From Parcubacteria bacterium OLB19 (GTDB lineage: Bacteria; Patescibacteriota; Minisyncoccia; Phycocordibacterales; UBA918): a DNA stretch of 39,057 nt. Position numbers and translations under genes: made by a program. Under the pieces are notes generated by a model. That model did no database searches. It was not told the origin of the DNA and saw only the letters and a list, made by a program, of their open reading frames with translations. The stretch lies in NCBI GenBank assembly GCA_001567365.1, contig JZEL01000013.1:1-39057 (forward strand). The letters are read 5' to 3'. Below are positions 8,814 through 17,444 of the stretch, piece by piece (the first letter of the stretch is position 1; the number at the start of each line of letters is the position of its first letter).

Positions 8814-8855
8814 CTACTAGTTTTATCGAAAGATGGTAGATTCCATCCTTGTCAA

Positions 8856-9008
8856 TTACTTTTTTGCAGTCTTCTTCTTGGTTGTTTTCTTTGCTGCCTT
8901 CTTTGGAGCAGCCTTCTTTGCAACCTTCTTCACAGTCTTCTTTGGAGCGGCTTTCTTGACCACTTTCTTTGCGGTCTTCTTCGCTACTGTCTTCTTTGCT
9001 GTTGGCAT
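8856..9008 (-). CDS. Histone H1-like Lys/Ala-rich DNA-binding peptide
   Basis: About 50 residues made almost only of Lys, Ala, Thr, Val and Pro, with repeats such as KKAAPKKTVKKVAKK. This is the composition of histone H1-like tails and bacterial Hc1/AlgP-type nucleoid proteins, so non-specific DNA (or RNA) binding and compaction is the likely role. I choose the ATG at 9008 (MPTAKKTVAKK); the frame extends 19 residues upstream, but that part has a different composition. No clear Shine-Dalgarno. It is flanked by a hairpin on its 3' side and is probably transcribed alone. Confidence 0.75.
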   Translation of the reverse strand: MPTAKKTVAKKTAKKVVKKAAPKKTVKKVAKKAAPKKAAKKTTKKKTAKK

Positions 9009-9155
9009 ATTGTGATGAGAGTATTTAGTGAATAAAATTCGACCGCAAGACCTTCTCGTTTTCAAAGAACTATTCGTATGAGAAAGTTTTTGCTTACTAC
9101 TATTATCACGTGTAAAAAAAATTTATACAATCACTTTTGTAAAAAAAATTTGTGG

Positions 9156-9214
9156 ATAAAAAAAATTTGTTGAAAAAAATTTTTACTAAATTTTTTTCAA
9201 CAAATTTTTTTTAT
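9156..9214 (-). terminator. 27-bp nearly all-A/T hairpin downstream of murB
   Basis: Arms 9156-9182 and 9188-9214 form a perfect inverted repeat with a five-base loop, and carry A8, A7, T7 and T8 runs. It begins 17 bases after the reconstructed end of murB (9231) and is best read as its terminator. The wider region 9105-9230 is extremely A/T-rich. A 9-mer TGTGGATAA at 9151-9159 overlaps its edge. Confidence 0.5.
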
Positions 9215-9230
9215 TTATTTTTTTATAACA

Positions 9231-10254
9231 TTAATCAATGAAACAAACTTCTGGTGTGATGATTATTTTTGTTTTATCAAAAACTATTTTAGTAATTTTT
9301 TCAGCAAATTTTTTTTATTTCATCGGCATTCTCACTACCATAATTTACTAATACAAGTGCCTGTTCAGTATAAAGTTGTACATCACCTTCGCGATAACCT
9401 TTTAAATTACAAATCTTATCTAGAACATAACCAAGTGAAATCTTTACCATCCCGTCTTCTGTTTTATAGATTGGTAAATCTGGATAAAATGAAGACAGAA
9501 TTTCACTTTCAGCTAAAGAAATAATAGGATTTTTAAAGAAAGAGCCAGCTGTACCAACAAGATGCCAGTCAGGGAATTTTTTTGACCGAATATCAACTAT
9601 CGCTTCACGTATCTCTAATTGATTAGGTTTGATTTCATTAAACCTCTTCGCTAAATCAGCGTATTTTATTTTTGGTGCAGGTATTGTACTCAGTTTGAAA
9701 TGTACAGCCGTAATTACATACCCCTTACCTTCAGTGGTTTTAAAAAATGAATCACGGTAACCAAAATTACATTCGGATTTTTCAAAAACTTTTTTAATAC
9801 CAGTTAGTAAATGATAAGTCTCAACAGCAATAATTAATTCACTGACTTCAACACCGTAAGCACCAACATTCTGTATTGGTGTAGCTCCCACAGTTCCTGG
9901 AATAGAAGATAAATTTTCTAAACCCCACAAACCACGCGATACAGTATCAGCAATCACTTCATCAAACACCTCACCTGCTTGCACGCTTAAAATAGAAGTT
10001 CCGTCTCCATTGTCTTTGTATTCTCTACCCTTTATTTGATTGAAGATCACAACTCCAGCAAAACCATGATCAGAAATTAGTAAATTTGATCCACCACCTA
10101 GCACAAGAAAAGGCAGGGCAGTTTGCGAAGCAAACTGCCCTGCCTTTTCTAAATCCTCCATAGTTTTCACCTCAATAAAATAACGAGCTCTACCACCAAC
10201 TTTCAAAGTAGTGTACTGAGACAATGGTACATTCTCACGCACTGTGAAAGTCAT
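9231..10254 (-). CDS. murB: UDP-N-acetylenolpyruvoylglucosamine reductase, C-terminus broken at an A8 run
   Basis: MurB is the FAD enzyme that makes UDP-N-acetylmuramate with NADPH. Signatures seen: TTLKVGGRARYFIEV and the FAD-binding LGGGSNLLISD, ENLSSIPGTVGATPIQNVGAYG, CNFGYRDSFFK (the YRxS region), and AGSFFKNP with the catalytic Ser. The plain frame stops at 9301 after NADEIKKIC. Removing one base from the eight-base run at 9309-9316 continues it as KKFAEKITKIVFDKTKIII... to a stop at 9231, which supplies the normal MurB C-terminus ending PEV.FI. A perfect 45-base palindrome lies within the coding region (10106-10150). The start nearly abuts the O-antigen ligase stop (10257), so the two are co-transcribed. 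Confidence 0.93.
10106..10150. repeat. 45-base perfect palindrome inside murB, GCGAAGC centre
   Basis: Arms 10106-10126 and 10130-10150 are perfect 21-bp inverted copies around a GAA loop, so the centre reads GCGAAGC. It encodes residues of the surface helix before the LGGGSN motif of MurB (read as KAGQFASQTALPF). MurB length in this region matches ordinary family members, so no extra residues were added. Confidence 0.8.
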
Positions 10255-10256
10255 AA

Positions 10257-12495
10257 TTATTGCTTAACTGGTTTTGCTTTCTGTGGTTGTGGCGCCGACT
10301 CTGTTTTACAACCAGTCTCAGGTTCACGACCAGCTTTAATATTATCCGCAAAACAACTAGCCATTTTTGCAAAACTAGGTTTAGCTTCAGCGCTTCTGTT
10401 TAAAGTTTCGATAGCTTTATCTTTATTACCCATTTGATAATACAAGAAAGATAATGATACCCAATTTTGCTCTAACTCCGGATTTTGTGCGACCCTAGAC
10501 TCATATAATTTAGCTAAAAATTCATTATCTTGTGCAGAATTAGCAGCGTTAACCAAAAAATCATTAAGAGCAAAACGATCTATAATAGTTTGATCAGTCA
10601 CTAAAGCCTTAGCTGCTTCACCTTCACCATTAGCAAAAAGTAAAGCTGCGTAGTATTCACGAGCTTCTAAATTGCGTTCATCAAGCAGAAAAGCTTCTTT
10701 AAAATAGTCACGAGCCGACTCAACATTACCTTGACTATAAGCTATAACACCTTGCTGGGCGATAATTGATTGCTTTTTAGGTGATAACTCACGAGCAATT
10801 TGCATTTGTTTAGCTGCTTCTTCCAAATTACCAACCGAACGATAATAACTACCGAAAAATACATGAATTCTGGCATCCTCTGGTTTCTCTTCAACCAATT
10901 TCTTCAACTCTTCTTCAGATCTTACCATGTATTTAGTTCTGATTTCTTCTGACACTTTAGGGTCTTGCATTATCGACATGGTTTGCTGTGCCAACTGTTC
11001 AGTAATTTCCTGATGTGCGAATGAATCACGAGCCAGAGCACGTTCAAAAGCAGCTAAACGCTCATTAGGATCTTGGAATCTATAACCATCGATAATATCT
11101 CCCGCTGCCTGCATACCAGGAATATTAATAGTATAAATTAGTGCAACTGCTAACACTCCTGCTACCGGTGCAACAAACTGATTAATGAGATTCTTTTCTA
11201 CTTTTACTTTTTCTACAGATGGAACCACCTTTCCTGCTCGGCTATGAATCAAAGCTAATATCACTGCAAAGAAAATGTAACTGATGATATTGTCGAATAC
11301 CACTAAGTTGTGAGTAAAATACCCAGCCAAAATTCCAAGAAGAACTGCTCTTTCTAGTACTGTGAAAGTTTCGTCATCTTTCTTAATTAATGGCACGATT
11401 ATTAGATAATACAGACAAGCAACAAATATACTTAGATAGGCAATCAGACCAAGAAAACCTCCAGCCACCAACCAATCCATAATAATGTTGTGTGAACGAT
11501 CAAACCACTGCTCTTGATCAAAGAGGAAAGGTTGATATTTTTCATTAAAAATATAATTGAAATTACTTTGCCCCCAACCTAAAACCGGCCTTTCTTGAAC
11601 ACCGTCCCAAGCCATTCCCCAAATGGTGCCACGTACTTTCAAATCGTCCTCAAAGTTTATATTGGCAATACGAGCTAAGTTTGGATTATTCTGAATAAAA
11701 TCGGAATCCTTACCTAAGACAAATACACTAGCGCCCACCAACAAGAAAACAAAAGCGCCAATGGCTACTCTTTGAAATTCTTTATATTTTGCACCAAAAA
11801 CAGCTATATATGCCACCATCACAGCAATACCGACAGCCAACCCAAGTACCGTACCACGAGTACCGGTTTCAATCAGAGTAAAAATAAACATTACCGACAA
11901 AAGGCCGTAAATTACACGGTGCAAATTAACTTTACTTTCCACAAATAACCAGAAAACAATAAAGATGTGGAAGAGCATGTAAATAGCTAGATAAGCTGCG
12001 TTTCCAAGATAACTTTCAACACGAGTACGTTCAACCCCCTCTACTACACCAGCAAATTGTGCCAAACCATATAATGAAACGATAAAGGCTACAAAGAGTG
12101 TGGTGTGTAAGTAGTAGCCCCAGAGTTTCTTAGTAGTCAAAACACTACCAAGCACAAGCGTATAAAGAAATACATGAACTAAAGTAACGTATCCATCCAT
12201 ACGTTCGAAATTACTCCAGAAACTCGAATGCGGATGCTGACCTAAAAGATTAGCAAAAAACATTACGATCAGAAATATCCCAAAAGCAGATATTAACCAA
12301 GAAAACTTTGGTCTGTATTTTGCATCAGCCAGAGCCAAAACAATCCAAGCAAAGAAAACTAACTCAACGATGATTCTAAAATCAAAGTTTTTACCAGTAA
12401 TATAAGGAAAGAAATAATCATTTGCCACATATAAAAGTCAAAAACGGCACAGCGAAAAGCCCTCCGTAGACAATAAATTTTAAAAAATCAGTCAT
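10257..12495 (-). CDS. O-antigen ligase / polymerase-like membrane protein with TPR tail
   Basis: The first 430 residues hold about 11-12 membrane helices and the Wzy_C region: TRGTVLGLAVG, then the periplasmic loop RGTIWGMAWDGVQERPVLGWGQSNF and WFDRSHNIIMDWLVAGGFLGL. The last 250 residues are TPR-like helices (for example PEDARIHVFFGSYYRSVGNL). The role is transfer or polymerisation of lipid-linked glycan at the outer face of the membrane. The plain frame starts at a GTG at 12428. If one base is removed from the AAAA at 12433-12436, the frame extends to ATG 12495 and yields PFLTLYVANDYFFPYITGKN, the normal N-terminus; that ATG lies nine bases after a TATATT box. The full product is about 745 residues. 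Confidence 0.85.
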
Positions 12496-12504
12496 ATGAG
12501 TGAA

Positions 12505-12510
12505 AATATA
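12505..12510 (-). promoter_or_regulatory. -10 box (TATATT) for the O-antigen ligase gene
   Basis: TATATT on the minus strand is followed by nine bases and the ATG at 12495, the same spacing seen at other starts in this window. It independently supports 12495 as the true start of the ligase gene. Confidence 0.45.
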
Positions 12511-12567
12511 TCATATTTTGATCTTGTCTATACTATAGACGTAGTATATAAAAAGCGGTGAGATTGA

Positions 12568-12602
12568 ATAAAGGGGCGCGGGCTTCGCCCGCGCCCCTTT
12601 AT
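12568..12602 (+). terminator. GC-rich 16-bp hairpin with T-rich tail
   Basis: Arms 12568-12583 (ATAAAGGGGCGCGGGC) and 12587-12602 are perfect inverted copies around TTC. The plus strand continues TTTATTTTTATT, an intrinsic-terminator form. It lies between two divergent promoters, an odd place for a terminator, and could end a short leader or belong to a family of palindromes with a GCGAAGC core (read on the minus strand). Confidence 0.6.
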
Positions 12603-12623
12603 TTTTATTCCAAATAATCCTGT

Positions 12624-12629
12624 TATACT
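12624..12629 (+). promoter_or_regulatory. Extended -10 (TGTTATACT) for the flippase gene
   Basis: TGTTATACT carries an extended TG and a TATACT box, 12 bases before the ATG at 12642. There is no Shine-Dalgarno, so the leader is at most a few bases. Confidence 0.5.
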
Positions 12630-12641
12630 TCATAACAATTC

Positions 12642-13896
12642 ATGAAAAATCACTTAATAAAATTACTAAGAAGAAGCGAGCAACTAACCAAAACCGACAT
12701 GGTTTATCTAGTTGGTCAAAGTGGTTGGCTGATTTTTGGTCAAGGAATTGCTCTTATTAGTTCATTAGGACTAGCTTGGGTCTTTGCTAATTTTATTGAA
12801 CCAAGCGATTACGGTATATATCGCTACATACTCACTGTAGCTACCATTGCTTCAATCACTACCCTAACCGGCTTCGGTATTGCGGTAGCAAGAGCTATAT
12901 CGCAAGGTCACAATGTTGATTTACAAAAAATTATAAAGATAAAAATAAAATTCGGACTACTTGGTTTGATAGGCATGCTTTTAATTGCCGGCTACTATCT
13001 ATGGATTAATAACACTCTATTAGCTACTTTATTTGCTGTTACCGCTATTTGGATACCGTTTTTTGATTCACTCTCAGATTACCAATTTGTTCTGCAAGGT
13101 AAAAAACATTTCAAACTACAAACCATAATCAAAATTATTCAACGTACCATTATCACTATTGTTGTTGTCTCCGCTATTTTTCTTTCAAAGAATATTGTCG
13201 TCATTACTTTTACTTATTTCTTTATCACTACCTTATCTCACTATACTGCCTATCGTTTTACTCAAGCAAAATATTTTACCGACCAAGACAAAGAAACTCC
13301 TTATACATCAATCACAAAATATGCTAAACATTTATCTATCCAAAATATTTTTTTTTATTGGCAGTGCCCAGTTGGACAAAGTTTTATTATTCAAACTTTT
13401 AGGTCCAGCCCAATTAGCTGTTTATTTATTTGCCGTAGCTATACCAAATGAAATTCAAGGTGTACTTGGCAACATAAACTCCGTTGCCTTTCCTAAACTA
13501 GTCGATAAAAATAGTCGTGAATTTAAAATATCTTTACTTAAAAAAATCTTCTTATTTACTCTAGTGTTATTAATACCAGTAGTCATCTATTGGTTCTTAG
13601 CACCTTATATATTTAAATTACTTTTCCCAGTTTACTTGGATTCTATTTTTATTTCTCAACTCTTTGTTGGGACGATTCTTTTTATACCTGCCAGTTTAAT
13701 TTGGCACTACTTCTATGCTACAGAACACAAACAAGCCTTGTGGTACGGTACAGTTCTTGGTCCAAGTACTTTAATAATTGGTATATTAATTTTTGTACCA
13801 ATGTACGGACTCATCGGAGCTGTTTTAGCTGTCTATCTCAGAGCCATTACCGACCTAACCAGTGGTCTATATTTTTTCTTGAAGGAAAGGAAGTGA
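12642..13896 (+). CDS. Polysaccharide flippase (Wzx/MOP type), frame broken at a T9 run
   Basis: A multi-spanning membrane protein of about 417 residues, the usual size for Wzx/RfbX-type oligosaccharide flippases. N-terminal features are typical of the family: GQGIALISSLGLAWVFANFIEPSDYGIYRY and TLTGFGIAVARAISQG. It would move lipid-linked sugar units across the membrane. Two frames (12642-13451 and 13159-13896) join if one T is removed from the nine-base run at 13348-13356, giving ...IFFFIGSAQLDKVLLFKLLGPAQLAVYLFA, a motif typical of these proteins. It is the first plus-strand gene in the window and converges on the YdcF-like gene at 13951. Confidence 0.82.
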
Positions 13897-13905
13897 GTTA
13901 GAAAA

Positions 13906-13933
13906 AAGAGCAGAGTTTTTAAACCCTGCTCTT
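13906..13933. terminator. Hairpin between convergent genes, bidirectional terminator
   Basis: Arms AAGAGCAG (13906-13913) and CTGCTCTT (13926-13933), with inner GTTT/AAAC pairing, are flanked by A and T runs on both sides. It separates the plus-strand flippase gene from the minus-strand gene ending at 13951. Confidence 0.65.
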
Positions 13934-13950
13934 AATTATTTTTAAACTAA

Positions 13951-14766
13951 CTACATGTATCTAAACGATCCATATTCAGCCAACCACTGACAATACTTTT
14001 TAAGTATAGCTAAACCCGCTACATCATTAGTGTAATTTAAAATCTTATACCACTCACTCAAACTAAATTCAGCTTGAGTGAAAGCATTGTCTTCGTCTTC
14101 AACATGATTCTGACTCATGTTTGGCACAATCCGCGAACATGGATTAATAGCATGAGGCACAGGAATTATTGGCACTTCAACTCCAATCTTTGCAAATGCC
14201 ATTAATTGAGTCAAAAATGCCCGAGTAATATGACCAGAAGTAGCCATAATAACAACAGCTTCTGCTTCAGAAGCCTGCACCTGCTGTGCTACCCACTCAG
14301 CTTGCTGTCCGGTATGTTGTGCATGGACTTGAGTGAAAACTTTAGGATTCAAAAAACCTGGTCCTCTACGAGCCAAAAGATATTGATTTAAGACATCTTT
14401 TATATTATCGAGTGAAAGATACTTTCTGGTTCTACCATCCACTTCTGAATCATTGAAACCTACAGGATAACCTAAATGATGTCCTGCCACAAAAAGATTT
14501 GGGCTTTCAAGCTCAAACGAAACATTGATTGCATCAGGTAATGGATCAAACGGTATAATTCCTGGATAGAGAATTGTAGAAAACTTACCTTTAGGTAAGT
14601 TTCTGTATAAAGTGGATAATCCAAAGACTATCTGTTGTATCTCCAAGACATCATCAACCAAATTTCCAATCTCCTCAGCCACACCACTAGATAGCTGTGG
14701 ACCAAATACTGATTTATCACCCGTAAGATAACTTTCACTAAACCGTTTTACTTCATATTTTGGCAT
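13951..14766 (-). CDS. DUF218 / YdcF-like protein
   Basis: A 271-residue soluble protein with no membrane segment. The middle region (QHTGQQAEWVAQQVQ, AVVIMATSGHITRAFLTQL, GVEVPIIPVP) matches the pattern of DUF218/YdcF/SanA proteins: Asn/Thr before an amphipathic helix, a hydrophobic strand ending in a TS-H-RA motif, and a final IPVP strand. Members of that superfamily are linked to envelope functions but few have a known reaction, so none is assigned. The ATG follows a strong AAGGAGG site at eight bases. A TTGACA at 14833-14838 (minus strand) may be its -35 element. Confidence 0.5.
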   Translation of the reverse strand: MPKYEVKRFSESYLTGDKSVFGPQLSSGVAEEIGNLVDDVLEIQQIVFGLSTLYRNLPKGKFSTILYPGIIPFDPLPDAINVSFELESPNLFVAGHHLGYPVGFNDSEVDGRTRKYLSLDNIKDVLNQYLLARRGPGFLNPKVFTQVHAQHTGQQAEWVAQQVQASEAEAVVIMATSGHITRAFLTQLMAFAKIGVEVPIIPVPHAINPCSRIVPNMSQNHVEDEDNAFTQAEFSLSEWYKILNYTNDVAGLAILKKYCQWLAEYGSFRYM

Positions 14767-14842
14767 TTAAGCCTCCTTGTTTAGAACAAATTAATCAAAA
14801 ATCCGATAATAAATTAACACTTAAATATAATTTGTCAACAAA

Positions 14843-14880
14843 AAACACACCATCGATATTTCCATATCGATGGTGTGTTT
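14843..14880 (-). terminator. 17-bp hairpin downstream of the EamA gene
   Basis: Arms 14843-14859 (AAACACACCATCGATAT) and 14864-14880 are perfect inverted copies with a TTCC loop, followed on the minus strand by T5 and further T-rich sequence. It begins nine bases after the EamA-family stop codon and fits an intrinsic terminator. Confidence 0.7.
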
Positions 14881-14888
14881 AACAAACA

Positions 14889-15729
14889 CTAAATCTTGGA
14901 AAGAAATCTTCCAAAGATCATAGTAGCTAGCAAAGTAATTGCAACCCCTAATATCTGATCTACAGACAAGCTTTTACCCAACATAAAGTAAGAAGCTAAT
15001 ATAATCGATGGTGTAACACCCAGAATCAAAACACCGACCTCGATGGGTTTAAGATTTTCAAAAGCAAGGAAAGCAAAATAAAAATTTAGTATGCCTGTAG
15101 ATAAAGCAAACAAGATAACTAACAGCCAATAGTATTGAATCTCTATCGTTTGCAGACTTAACACTTCTGAAAAAGAAACGAGTCCGACAATTACCAAACC
15201 TAAACTCATCCAGAAAACTTTATTCCATTTTGCCTGAATAGCATCTTTTGCGTACTCAATAAATAGACCATTAGCCACCAAAGCTCCTAAACTCCACAAC
15301 AATCCAGTCCAAATGATTTCTCCACCTGAAAATATTTTTAAAGCCAACATAGTTCCAAAGACAGCCAATAAAAAGGTTAAATAAACGGCTGAATTTATAA
15401 TTTCTTTTCTTAAGACAGCCAAAACGACAGGTACGGCTACGGCTAAATCTAAAAATAAAGCGCTGTAATTTGCTCCCCAGATATTTATTGCTTGAAATAA
15501 ACAAAAAGTTGCAAGTGTAAACAACAGAACAATCTTTATCGTATTTTTATCTGGTAGAGTTATTAATCCTTTTATAAATAAAGCCAAAAAAAGCGATTAT
15601 TACCAACCCAGACAAACCTCTAAGTAAAGTCGCTTCAGTACCACTAAGCAGTAAGAGTTCAGACAATGGCATCATTGCCATTGTTAACCAAATTCCTAAA
15701 ATACCAATCACTCCTAATGTCTTATTCAT
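14889..15729 (-). CDS. EamA/DMT-family membrane transporter, frame broken at an A7/T7 run
   Basis: About 279 residues with roughly ten hydrophobic helices in two repeated halves, the DMT/EamA fold; the second half ends LILGVTPSIILASYFMLGKS...ILGVAITLLA, typical of the family. Substrate cannot be told; amino-acid, metabolite or sugar-nucleotide carriers all belong here. Two frames (15547-15729 and 14889-15587) join at the seven-base run 15586-15592 when one base is removed, giving VIIAFLALFIKGLITL. The ATG at 15729 follows AAAGGAG at seven bases, so this message has a leader. Confidence 0.75.
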
Positions 15730-15813
15730 CTTTTTCTCCTTTCGTATTTAAAATAACAACCTTTGCTAAAATACTTTACCCTAAAATCATAGTCAAGTTA
15801 CAAAAAATCAATA

Positions 15814-16635
15814 TTATTTCTTTATCCTATCCAAAGCCAAATCAAAAAATTGTCCGGTGTCCCAAACGACATAACCTTCGTTGGTTAAATCTAAAACCAT
15901 AACCTTAGAAGTTGGTCCGAGTGAAGTCATAATTAAAGTATCAGATTTTGGAAGCTCTTTAATACTTTCTTTTACTTTACTGAGAATTTTCTCATAGCTA
16001 TCCCAAGCATTACTACCAGATCCTTCTACATAAGTGGTAGTTAATCCCAATTGTTGATTATTAAAACGTGCTGTATTACTAGCTACAATAACTAGATGTT
16101 TAGTCTTTATATGTTCAACCAGACGATCGTAAGGTAAGTTTAAATTATATCGACCATGAAAACTCAAAGCACTACCGTAACTTTGATTAGCATGGATATA
16201 ATCTTTGAGGAAAATTTTACTATTAGTCCAGAAGTGATGTTGTTCTCCTATTCCTTCCTTAATAAAATCTTCTTTAGTTTTTAAGATAAATTCTGGATTA
16301 AAACAAACCAATAAATTTTCATTGCGAGCTGATAAGACTTCTTTTAATCTATCAGCCATGATTGGATTGTAGACTTGTCGCCAATTATCAAAATAAAGTC
16401 CGATACCAAGCAACATGTCAAACACATCATCACCAAAACGAACGATTGATTTATTATTATTTAAAATTTCTTCAATAGTTTCATCGTAGTTAAGAAATTT
16501 TATATCTTTGTAATACTTTATATAGGAGTCAGCTACGAAATTATAATAAAGACGCTTTTTTAAAAAAGGAATAATAGCCGGCGGGTAATCAATAAATTTA
16601 CTCAACCGATTTTTCCAGATATACAAGAATTTCAT
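15814..16635 (-). CDS. GT-D fold (DUF1792-type) glycosyltransferase-like protein
   Basis: A 273-residue cytosolic protein. The segment SIVRFGDDVFDMLLGIGLYF matches the start of the GT-D/DUF1792 domain, whose members read RFGDGE at this point; here Gly-Glu is replaced by Asp-Val, so metal or donor binding may differ. Other family-like parts are KHLVIVASNTARFNN (phosphate-binding loop region) and DTLIMTSLGPTSKVMVLDL near the C-terminus. DUF1792 enzymes act in glycan assembly on bacterial surface glycoproteins. Its ATG lies nine bases after a -10 box shared with the divergent gene at 16662. Confidence 0.6.
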   Translation of the reverse strand: MKFLYIWKNRLSKFIDYPPAIIPFLKKRLYYNFVADSYIKYYKDIKFLNYDETIEEILNNNKSIVRFGDDVFDMLLGIGLYFDNWRQVYNPIMADRLKEVLSARNENLLVCFNPEFILKTKEDFIKEGIGEQHHFWTNSKIFLKDYIHANQSYGSALSFHGRYNLNLPYDRLVEHIKTKHLVIVASNTARFNNQQLGLTTTYVEGSGSNAWDSYEKILSKVKESIKELPKSDTLIMTSLGPTSKVMVLDLTNEGYVVWDTGQFFDLALDRIKK

Positions 16636-16644
16636 AACTTTGGT

Positions 16645-16652
16645 AGTATACT
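16645..16652. promoter_or_regulatory. Symmetric divergent -10 element (AGTATACT)
   Basis: The palindrome AGTATACT provides TATACT on both strands: 16647-16652 on plus and 16650-16645 on minus. Each copy is exactly nine bases from an ATG, at 16662 on plus and 16635 on minus. Both messages would be leaderless, and polymerase could serve only one direction at a time. Confidence 0.55.
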
Positions 16653-16661
16653 ATAAAAATT

Positions 16662-17444
16662 ATGCGAGACGTGAATTTTACTATTATCCTACCCACTTTC
16701 AATCGACCAGATACTGTCTCGAAAAGCATTGATAGTGTCTTGAATCAAACTTACGTTAATTGGCAACTATTGGTGATTATCGATGATGAAGTAGAAAAAT
16801 ACAAAAAAATATTTGATACCTATAAAAATGAAAATAGAATTACCTTTCTGACCAATCCTAAAAATATAGGAAAAAATCAATCCTTAAATCACGCTTTAGA
16901 TTATTTAAAAAAAACAGAGTTTTAATGGTTTTATTGTTTTTCTCGATGATGATGACTGGCTAAGCCTGAATGTCTAAAAGATTTTACTAGAGCCATGATC
17001 GAAAACTCAGAAATAAACTGGTTGGTATCCGAGAGAGCTAATGCCGACACCAAACAACCGTACACCATAAACAAAACTGGTAGAAATATTATTAACTATG
17101 AGACAGACATGCTCTTAAAACGACAATTCACTGGCGACACTACACAATGTCTTCACTTCGAAACTTTTAATAAAATTCGTTTCTCTACTCTTATAAAAAA
17201 TGCCGAGGAATGGTTGTACTTTGCTGAGATAGCAAAAACAGAAAAAAGTTTCCTCTTTCTTCCTGTAATCGGTACCTATTCCATAGGTTATGCTACCGAC
17301 GGTTTAACTTACAACTATCACAACAAGAAAGAGTCTTGGAAAAATAATTTACTAGTTTTAAAAGAATTAAGGCAAAGAGAATTATTTTCTTTGCCTATAA
17401 TTATTTATTTTACTGTTCGCCTCTTAAAATCTTTACTCAAATAG
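16662..17444 (+). CDS. Family 2 glycosyltransferase, two frame breaks
   Basis: The N-terminus FTIILPTFNRPDTVSKSIDS and QTYVNWQLLVIIDD are classical GT-A/GT2 nucleotide-binding motifs. The plain frame stops at 16925. Removing one base from the A8 run at 16907-16914 leads into FIVFLDDDDWLS, the family's DxD region, and adding one C at 16965-16966 leads into the third segment from 16995 (RAMIENSEINWLVSERAN). The restored protein is about 260 residues and soluble. It would transfer a sugar from a nucleotide donor in the surrounding polysaccharide pathway. The stop codon directly abuts that of the convergent gene at 17445. This is the only gene that needs an added base as well as a removed one, so true decay is possible. 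Confidence 0.68.

Noticed and set aside
9151..9159. Perfect DnaA-box 9-mer (TGTGGATAA) next to a very A/T-rich palindrome, as in an origin of replication
   Set aside because: Only one such box was found, one chance match is expected in a window of this size and composition, and the palindrome is better explained as the murB terminator. No dnaA, dnaN or clustered boxes are nearby.
16662..17444. Two separate small genes (87 and 149 residues) instead of one glycosyltransferase
   Set aside because: The bases between them encode FIVFLDDDDWLS in a third frame, the missing DxD motif, which fits a single broken gene.
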